Of a stretch of DNA of 64,000 nucleotides, positions 58,822 to 64,000 are shown one piece after another; the stretch's first letter is position 1, and every line of letters starts with the position of its first letter. The stretch is from Martinezella rhizogenes (GTDB lineage: Bacteria > Pseudomonadota > Alphaproteobacteria > Rhizobiales > Rhizobiaceae). Under the pieces are notes generated by a model that worked only from the letters and a program-made list of their open reading frames with translations, had not been told where the DNA came from and did no database searches. The stretch spans positions 83,184 through 147,183 of the forward strand of contig NZ_JAPYZZ010000016.1 in assembly GCF_027460065.1 (NCBI RefSeq). Reading direction: 5' to 3'. Made by a program: the position numbers and the translations under genes.

Positions 58822-61530
58822 ATGACCACAGCGGGAGAGGACAGGACAGGCAGAAGGCGCCCGACCGGCGCATTCGCGCAGCGGCCGGACCTTGCCCGCC
58901 GGGTTGCGGCCAAGCGGTTCTTCGCGAAAATCGTGCTGCTCTCGGAGAAGATCGCGCCGAAAACGCTCTGGCCTCTGTCCATCGCCGCCGTATTTCTGGC
59001 GCTTGCCTGGTTCGGCCTTTACCGTCATATGCCGGATTTCCTGCGGCTCGGCATCGTTTTCGTTCTGGTTTTCGGATTTATCGCCATGCTCTTGCCGATC
59101 CTTCGGCTGAAATGGCCGACGGATCATGAGGCCTCACGTCTTCTTGAAGATCGCAACGGCCTGGCGCACCAGCCGGTCGGCGTGCAGGAAGACGAACCGG
59201 CCTTCGATACGCCTTTTTCCCGCACGCTCTGGAAAGAACACCAGATCCGCATGGCTGAGCGCATTGCTGCGCTTAATGCCGGCCTGCCGAAACCCGATAT
59301 CGCCCGTTATGACCGTCTGGCGCTGCGCGCCATTCCGGCGCTGCTTCTGGTCACTGCTTTCGGTTTTTCCTATTCAAACGGCGCGGGCACGGTTGCCGAT
59401 GCCTTCCGCAGCCGGCCGGCTGTCGGTCCGCTCAACCCAGATATCCGTCTCGACGCCTGGGTCACCCCGCCCGCCTATACCGGCCGCGCGCCGATTTTCC
59501 TGACCGGACGTGACGCAACGAACCGTGACGCGGTTTCCGTGCCGCAATCCTCCAGGCTGACGATCCGCATGACCGGCGGCGATGGTGGTGAGGAAGTAAC
59601 CTTCGAACCGGAAATGGCAGGCGCTTTGCAGAAGCTTGCGCCCGAAGCCGCGCGCGCCGACAGTGCAAGCGGCGAGGTCGCTGTCCAGACACCAACCCGC
59701 TCCGCGGATCAGCCCGTCGCACCGCGCACTTTCGCGATGGATGTCACCGAAAGCGGCATGATCACCGCCAATGGCGAACAATGGCTGTTCAACGTCATTC
59801 CCGACCAGCCGCCCAGCATCGCCTTCGACAATATGCCGCACCGCGCCGTTAATGGTGCGCTGGAAATCGGCTTCACCGCCAAGGACGATTATGGGCTGAA
59901 GGAAGCCCATGCCATCATCGAACCTGTGGGCGTTGCGGAAGGCGCGACAGCACTTTACCCGCCGCCGGAATTCAAGCTCGATCTGCCGCGGCAGAACAAT
60001 CGCGAGATCAAGGGGCTGACCAGCCGCAACCTGACCGAACACCCGATGGCCGGCAAACGCGTGCGCATCACGCTTGTCGCGACTGACGGTGCCGGCCAGA
60101 CCGGCCGCAGTCCTGCGCATGAAATGGTACTGCCGGGCCGCAACTTCTCCGAACCGCTGGCGGCTGCCATCGCCGAACAGCGACAGATTTTCTCGCTCGA
60201 CACGCGCCAGATGCCGAAGGCGATCGCCTATAATGAGGCGGTGGCATTGCGCCCGGAAGAGACCATTCCCAACACCACGCATTATCTCCTGCTGCAATCG
60301 GCGCAGACGCGGATGCGTCTCGCCTATAATGAGGAAATGCTGAAGAACACGGCCGATTATCTCTGGGAGATCGCGCTCGGTATCGAGGATGGCGATCTTT
60401 CGCAGGCGGAAAAACGCCTGCGCGATGCGCAGACCGCGCTTTCCGAGGCGCTACAACGCAATGCCTCTGATGAGGAAGTTGCCAAGCTGATGCAGGAGCT
60501 GCGCGAAGCCATGCAGCAGTTCATGAGCGAGCTTGCGCAGCGCATGCAGAACGCGCCGCAAACCAACATGAACCAGCAGACCCAGAACGTGCTGCGCCAG
60601 CGCGATCTGGAAAACATGATGAACCAGATCGAGAACCTTGCCCGTTCCGGCAACCGCGATGCGGCGCAGGAAATGCTCTCGCAGCTGCAGCGCATGATGA
60701 ACAATCTGCAGGCTGGCCGACCACAACGTCAGGGCCAGCAGGGGCAGCAGCAGAGCAGCAAGATGCGCCAGCAGATCGATAAGCTGGGCGAAATTCTCCA
60801 ACAGCAGCAGAAGCTGATGGACGAGACCTTCAAGCTCGACCAGGCACTTCGAGACCGCATGCAGCGCGGCGACCCGCAGCAGGGCCGCGAAGGCGAAGAC
60901 GAGCAGCAGATGGGCGAAAACGGCCAGCAGCCGCAGCAGGGCCAGCAAGGTCAACAGGGGCAACAAGGCCAGAATGGTCAGCAGGGCGGACAACAGCCGA
61001 GTGACCAGATGACCGCTGAACAGCTACGCGAGGCATTGAAAAACCTGCGAGCGCAGCAGGATGCGCTCGGCAAACAGCTCGGCGAGCTGCAGCAGGGCCT
61101 TCGTGATCTCGGCATGGAACCGGGCGAAAACTTCGGTAAGGCGCAGCAGGAAATGCAGGGCGCCGGCGAAGCGCTAGGCAAGGGTCAGGGCGAACAGGCC
61201 GTAGAAGGCCAGGGCAATGCGCTGAACGCACTGCGACAGGGCGCACAGGACATGATGGGCCAGATCATGCAGGCCATGCGCCAGCAAGGCCAGCAGCCCG
61301 GACAGGGACAGGAAGGCATGGCCGGCCAGGGCGGACAGAACGGCCGTGACCCGCTCGGCCGCCCGCGCAGCACCACCGGTCCGGATTTCGGCGATCAGGT
61401 GAAGGTGCCTGACGAGATCGACGTGCAGCGTGCCCGTGAAATTCTCGAGGCTATCCGCGAAAAACTCGGCAATAACCCGCCAGGTGAAGTAGAACGGCGT
61501 TATCTGGAACGGTTGCTGGATATACGGTGA
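58822..61530 (+). CDS. TIGR02302/DUF4175 large membrane protein
   Basis: The 902-aa protein starts at ATG 58822 with GGGAG upstream. Two membrane helices lie near residues 48-100 (PLSIAAVFLALAWFGLYRHM, LRLGIVFVLVFGFIAMLLPI) and another near 170 (ALRAIPALLLVTAFGFSY). A large periplasmic part follows, with WVTPPAYTGRAPIFL and PPSIAFDNMPHRAVNGALEIGFTAKDDYGLKEA. The C-terminal third is extremely Gln-rich coiled coil and low complexity (QQGQQGQQGQ...). This is the alphaproteobacterial TIGR02302 family, of unknown function. Typical neighbours in Rhizobiales are lysA and hpt, as here. Confidence 0.9.
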   Translation: MTTAGEDRTGRRRPTGAFAQRPDLARRVAAKRFFAKIVLLSEKIAPKTLWPLSIAAVFLALAWFGLYRHMPDFLRLGIVFVLVFGFIAMLLPILRLKWPTDHEASRLLEDRNGLAHQPVGVQEDEPAFDTPFSRTLWKEHQIRMAERIAALNAGLPKPDIARYDRLALRAIPALLLVTAFGFSYSNGAGTVADAFRSRPAVGPLNPDIRLDAWVTPPAYTGRAPIFLTGRDATNRDAVSVPQSSRLTIRMTGGDGGEEVTFEPEMAGALQKLAPEAARADSASGEVAVQTPTRSADQPVAPRTFAMDVTESGMITANGEQWLFNVIPDQPPSIAFDNMPHRAVNGALEIGFTAKDDYGLKEAHAIIEPVGVAEGATALYPPPEFKLDLPRQNNREIKGLTSRNLTEHPMAGKRVRITLVATDGAGQTGRSPAHEMVLPGRNFSEPLAAAIAEQRQIFSLDTRQMPKAIAYNEAVALRPEETIPNTTHYLLLQSAQTRMRLAYNEEMLKNTADYLWEIALGIEDGDLSQAEKRLRDAQTALSEALQRNASDEEVAKLMQELREAMQQFMSELAQRMQNAPQTNMNQQTQNVLRQRDLENMMNQIENLARSGNRDAAQEMLSQLQRMMNNLQAGRPQRQGQQGQQQSSKMRQQIDKLGEILQQQQKLMDETFKLDQALRDRMQRGDPQQGREGEDEQQMGENGQQPQQGQQGQQGQQGQNGQQGGQQPSDQMTAEQLREALKNLRAQQDALGKQLGELQQGLRDLGMEPGENFGKAQQEMQGAGEALGKGQGEQAVEGQGNALNALRQGAQDMMGQIMQAMRQQGQQPGQGQEGMAGQGGQNGRDPLGRPRSTTGPDFGDQVKVPDEIDVQRAREILEAIREKLGNNPPGEVERRYLERLLDIR

Positions 61531-61571
61531 GGATCGGAAAGATTTCTACTGAAGGGTAACCATCCCCTCGG

Positions 61572-61658
61572 CGTCATCCTCGGCCTTGTGCCGAGGATCT
61601 AATCACGTCGAATAAAATCAATCGGTTGCAGATCCTCGGGACAAGCCCGAGGATGACG
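61572..61658. repeat. Rhizobial intergenic palindromic repeat, copy 1
   Basis: The element starts CGTCATCCTCGG, runs through CTTGTGCCGAGGATCT and after a 27-base centre returns as AGATCCTCGGGACAAGC then CCGAGGATGACG. The outer and inner arms pair, giving a large compound hairpin. This is the style of dispersed RIME-like palindromes of Rhizobiaceae. Confidence 0.72.
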
Positions 61659-61792
61659 CCGGAGAGTTTGGTGTGATCAGTCATCCCACAGTCAACGCTG
61701 CGCTTCATTAAGTGTCAATTCCGTCGCATTTTGATAAAATCAAAAAAATCAATGCCATGCACTTCGTCCGCAAATTTAAACCGGACAACAGT

Positions 61793-61868
61793 GGCCTTGT
61801 GCCGAGAATCCGGCAACCTATAATAAATCGACACGTCGCAGATGCTCGGAACAGGCCCGAGCATGACG
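61793..61868. repeat. Rhizobial intergenic palindromic repeat, copy 2 (degenerate)
   Basis: The segment GGCCTTGTGCCGAGAATC then CAGATGCTCGGAACAGGCCCGAGCATGACG repeats copy 1 with several changes, lacking the first CGTCATCCTC arm. Both copies lie in the same 413-bp gap in the same orientation. Confidence 0.6.
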
Positions 61869-61943
61869 GAGGAGCGAGCTGACAACTCCTCGACAAAAAA
61901 AAGCGGCCCGCGGGCCGCCCTTTAATCTCTGCGATCCTGTCGC

Positions 61944-62303
61944 TCAGGCCGCCAGCGCCCGTGCCACAGCCTTGCGAATATCCGGCAGCGCAAAGGGCTT
62001 GGAAACCACATCCACGATCTTCGTCGCCAGATCATCGGCCCGTTCACGCTGCTCAGCATAACCCGTCATCAGCAAAATGCGCATGGCCGGGAAGCTCTCG
62101 GCGGCGCGGTGCGCCAGCTCGATGCCATCCATGACCGGCATGCGGATATCCGAAAGAAGAAGATCGAAACTGGTCTCCTGAAGCTTCTCCAGCCCCTGCT
62201 CGCCGTCAGCCGCCTCATGGGTCTCGTGACCGTCGAGACGCAGCGCGCGGGCGACGAAAGCCCGCAATGCATCCTCGTCTTCGGTAATCAGAATTTTCGC
62301 CAT
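61944..62303 (-). CDS. Single-domain response regulator (CpdR-like)
   Basis: The 119-aa protein is a receiver domain with no output domain. Acidic pocket residues lie in ILITEDED (8-11); the phosphoacceptor is D52 in LLLSDIRMPVMDGIELAHRA. The T/S switch is in LLMTGYA and the conserved Lys in VSKPFALPDI. The DI-x-M-P-x-M-D-G-I-E-L-A motif and length resemble CpdR, which controls ClpXP proteolysis in the alphaproteobacterial cell cycle, though the N-terminus lacks CpdR's usual AEDDNDMRRF. It may be a CpdR paralogue. The gene stands alone; no kinase gene is adjacent. Confidence 0.85.
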   Translation of the reverse strand: MAKILITEDEDALRAFVARALRLDGHETHEAADGEQGLEKLQETSFDLLLSDIRMPVMDGIELAHRAAESFPAMRILLMTGYAEQRERADDLATKIVDVVSKPFALPDIRKAVARALAA

Positions 62304-62372
62304 TACTCATTGCTCCTGGGCATCATTTCCAGCCGTGAGCAACATCGCAGGCTCCTCTTTTCAAGAGGTAAA

Positions 62373-62393
62373 CACCCAGCTTTTGGCTGGGTG
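62373..62393 (-). terminator. Hairpin between hpt and the response regulator gene
   Basis: CACCCAGC (62373-62380) and GCTGGGTG (62386-62393) form an 8-bp stem with a short loop; on the hpt strand it is followed by TTTACC. It lies 54 bp beyond the hpt stop and upstream of the response regulator gene on the same strand. Confidence 0.6.
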
Positions 62394-62446
62394 AATGGTT
62401 AATGAGACGTCTCCGCGCTGTGCCGTTCCGGCACGGCAGATAATGC

Positions 62447-62989
62447 TCAGGCGTCGCCGGTCACCACACCGACAAAAGGCAGTTCGCGGAAGGCATAAGC
62501 CACGTCCATGCCGTAACCCACGACGAAATAATCAGGACATTCGAAACCGACATAGTCGGCCTCCAGATCTTCCTTGCGCTTGACCTTCTTGTCGAGCAGC
62601 ACGGCAATGGTGACGTTGCGCGCGCCGCGCTCGTAAAGCAGTTCCTTGGCAAAACGCAGCGTGCGACCGGATTCGAGAATATCATCGATGAGAAGGACAT
62701 CACGGTCCTTCACGTCGCTGTCGATATCCTTGACGATCCGCACCCCTTGCGAGACCGTGCCAGCGCCATAGCTCGACAGCGTGATGAATTCGACTTCGGG
62801 GGCAAGGCCGCTGTCATGCAGCGCGCGGATAAGGTCGGCCGCGAAAATGAACGATCCCTTGAGCACGGCAATGACCAGCAAATCCTTGGTCGGGCCACCG
62901 GCAATATGCTTGGCCATATCGCGATTGCGCTCGGCGATCTGCTCGGCGGTATAAAGCGGCTCGATGTTTTTTCCACGGACGACGGGCAT
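62447..62989 (-). CDS. hpt: Hypoxanthine phosphoribosyltransferase
   Basis: The 180-aa product starts at ATG 62989 with AGGAG upstream. It has the type I PRTase layout: N-terminal VVRGKNIEPLYTAEQIAERN, LLVIAVLKGSFIFAADLIRAL, and the PRPP-binding loop DVLLIDDILESGRTLRFAKELL near residues 98-119. Then come VTIAVLLDKKVKRK and DYVGFECPDYFVVGYGMDVAYAFRELPFVGVV, typical of bacterial Hpt. It salvages hypoxanthine (and often guanine) to nucleotides. A hairpin separates it from the response regulator gene. Confidence 0.95.
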   Translation of the reverse strand: MPVVRGKNIEPLYTAEQIAERNRDMAKHIAGGPTKDLLVIAVLKGSFIFAADLIRALHDSGLAPEVEFITLSSYGAGTVSQGVRIVKDIDSDVKDRDVLLIDDILESGRTLRFAKELLYERGARNVTIAVLLDKKVKRKEDLEADYVGFECPDYFVVGYGMDVAYAFRELPFVGVVTGDA

Positions 62990-63059
62990 TCTTACTCCTG
63001 TGCTGCGCCTTGCCGATTTTACCTTTCAGTAAAAATACGAAGATCACGCGTTAGCACAG

Positions 63060-63737
63060 TCAACGTTCGGACGCACCCGCCTCAACAAAGGAAAGCTTGA
63101 TCTCGGGCGTTTTTCCACCGGGATGGCGCAGTTTTGCTGAAAAACCGTGGCTGAAACCGGGCTGCATCTCCTTGACCGGCGGCTCGATGACCATGCTGGC
63201 CACCAGCTGTCCCTTGGCGGCGAAAAGATCGGCGCGAAGGGCCGGCACCTCTTCCAGATTGCCGCCATTGTTTTCAACGATGCCGTTGATGAGCAATATA
63301 TCCATGCCGCCCGCTTCCTGCGGCGTGATGGTGACATGGGAAATGGCGAGCGGGTTTACCGAGGCGGCGACCGCCGACGTTTCCGGCACCACGACAGACA
63401 GACCACCGGAGCAGACGAAAACGAAAATGGCGAGCCCCGCCACCAGCGCCGAATAGGCATCGGCCGACAGGCGCGACAATCTGCGATCGAGCCAGCCGAT
63501 GAAGGCAAGGCCAAGCGCACCGATGGTGACGGGTGGTTTTGCCATTTGCCGACGTGTCGCACCGCGATTGTCGTTTCCGGGCTGGCGGACACGGTTTTCC
63601 TTGATGGTGACAAATTCCGCGTCTACGACATCGCGGTCGGGATTTGCCGCCCGCGCCGTCCGGCGCGCCGGTGTTTCCGGCATCAGGAGGTCAAAATCGA
63701 ATGCCGCTTGCCGGCGAGATGAACGGAACATAGCCAT
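63060..63737 (-). CDS. Membrane-anchored hypothetical protein upstream of ftsE
   Basis: The 225-aa protein starts at ATG 63737 with AAGGAA upstream. A basic N-terminal region with PxTPxR-like features is followed by one membrane helix (YSALVAGLAIFVFVCSGGLSVVV). A C-terminal beta-rich domain contains NPLAISHVTITPQEAGGMDILLINGIVENNGGNLEEVPALRADLFAAKGQLVASMVIEPPVKEMQPGFSHGFSAKL. This resembles DUF3426/FxLYD-type domains, but the zinc-ribbon normally found at the N-terminus of related proteins is not visible here. It is divergent from ftsE, an arrangement seen in Rhizobiales. Function is unknown. Confidence 0.75.
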   Translation of the reverse strand: MAMFRSSRRQAAFDFDLLMPETPARRTARAANPDRDVVDAEFVTIKENRVRQPGNDNRGATRRQMAKPPVTIGALGLAFIGWLDRRLSRLSADAYSALVAGLAIFVFVCSGGLSVVVPETSAVAASVNPLAISHVTITPQEAGGMDILLINGIVENNGGNLEEVPALRADLFAAKGQLVASMVIEPPVKEMQPGFSHGFSAKLRHPGGKTPEIKLSFVEAGASER

Positions 63738-63931
63738 AGAATTCCTTGGGTGAGGTTTTCCGGCCCGCAAAACTGGGCATTGCAACGAATCCTGCCAAGT
63801 TTTAAATTTAATTGGTTAATGCTTCGCAAAAACGGCTCGCACAGGCCACCGGAACCGGGTTAAACCGCGCCGCCCGGGCCTCTGCGCTTTCGGCTTGCGA
63901 AACACCACGAAACGAAGAGACTGGAAGTCCG

Positions 63932-64000
63932 TTGATCCATTTCGAAAATGTCGGGTTGCGTTACGGCATGGGACCCGAGATCCTGAGGGACATGACCTTC
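63932..64000 (+). CDS. ftsE: Cell-division ABC transporter ATP-binding protein FtsE (5' end only)
   Basis: The frame from TTG 63932 reads M-I-H-F-E-N-V-G-L-R-Y-G-M-G-P-E-I-L-R-D and runs off the right edge after 23 codons. It matches the start of FtsE of Rhizobiales, which with FtsX regulates septal peptidoglycan hydrolases. TTG is chosen because CTGGAAG lies seven bases upstream and the N-terminus fits; the Walker motifs lie outside the window. The region 63738-63931 must contain its promoter, with an AT-rich tract at about 63799-63820. Confidence 0.8.
   Translation, partial: MIHFENVGLRYGMGPEILRDMTF

Larger units (their letters stand above)
61531..61943. other. Intergenic region with two palindromic repeats
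   Basis: This 413-bp gap between two convergent genes has no supported CDS. It contains the palindromic elements at 61572-61658 and 61793-61868. The remainder (61660-61790) is AT-rich with no motif I recognise. Confidence 0.55.

Noticed and set aside
60720-61330. Repetitive sequence resembling a tandem repeat array or CRISPR
   Set aside because: The repeats are in-frame Gln/Gly codons of the large membrane protein; there are no fixed-length repeats with unique spacers.
1-64000. tRNA, rRNA, insertion sequences, integrases or prophage genes
   Set aside because: I looked for cloverleaf-like sequences, transposase and integrase motifs and terminal inverted repeats and found none that I could support.

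Overview
The window reads as a chromosomal segment of a Rhizobiaceae bacterium, most likely Agrobacterium or a close relative. The support is gene content and order (etfBA, 3-hydroxyacyl-CoA dehydrogenase, divergent tlpA/argH, a small lipoprotein, lysA, a TIGR02302-type membrane protein, hpt, ftsE), high GC with strong G/C bias at third codon positions, CUT2 sugar transport with a ROK repressor, and rhizobial-style intergenic palindromes. I see no tRNA, rRNA, CRISPR array, insertion sequence or phage gene.

1-22 kb: an exopolysaccharide locus of the Wzx/Wzy type. It has a pyruvyltransferase-like protein cut by the left edge, a flippase, four GT4 glycosyltransferases, an acyltransferase-3, an ExoP-like co-polymerase/tyrosine kinase, two Wzy/ligase-like membrane proteins, an SGNH hydrolase and two glycoside hydrolases (a Tat-exported clan GH-A enzyme and an RTX-GH16 enzyme). 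No priming glycosyltransferase or outer-membrane export protein is in view. A 36-codon ORF is translationally coupled to the flippase gene.

22-31 kb: a TIM-barrel sugar isomerase, small hypothetical genes, and the most unusual part of the window (about 24.6-30.1 kb): a SARP-TPR regulator, an unassigned 142-aa protein, a YcaO enzyme, a TfuA partner and a protein resembling vertebrate-type peptidylarginine deiminase, packed as one operon. It looks like an uncharacterised peptide- or protein-modifying system. A PraR-like XRE regulator and a 77-aa protein follow.

31-38 kb: a xylose ABC transporter (xylFHG) divergent from a ROK repressor, with a perfect 25-bp palindrome between them, then glpD with helically phased AAACGAA repeats in its promoter.

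37.6-51 kb: propionyl-CoA assimilation: methylmalonyl-CoA epimerase, B12-dependent mutase, PccA, PccB and the divergent regulator PccR with TTGCAA boxes. Among these are a YghU-like glutathione transferase and a small orphan. Next come an AlkA-like glycosylase, GluQ-RS, a YihY/BrkB membrane protein, an SDR, a two-TM protein, a PduO-type cobalamin adenosyltransferase that could supply the mutase cofactor, and a rhomboid protease.

52-64 kb: etfBA behind a LiuR-like palindrome, 3-hydroxybutyryl-CoA dehydrogenase, tlpA diverging from argH with 24 bp between start codons, an LptM-like lipoprotein, lysA, a large Gln-rich membrane protein, two palindromic repeats, a receiver-only response regulator, hpt, a membrane protein and the first codons of ftsE.
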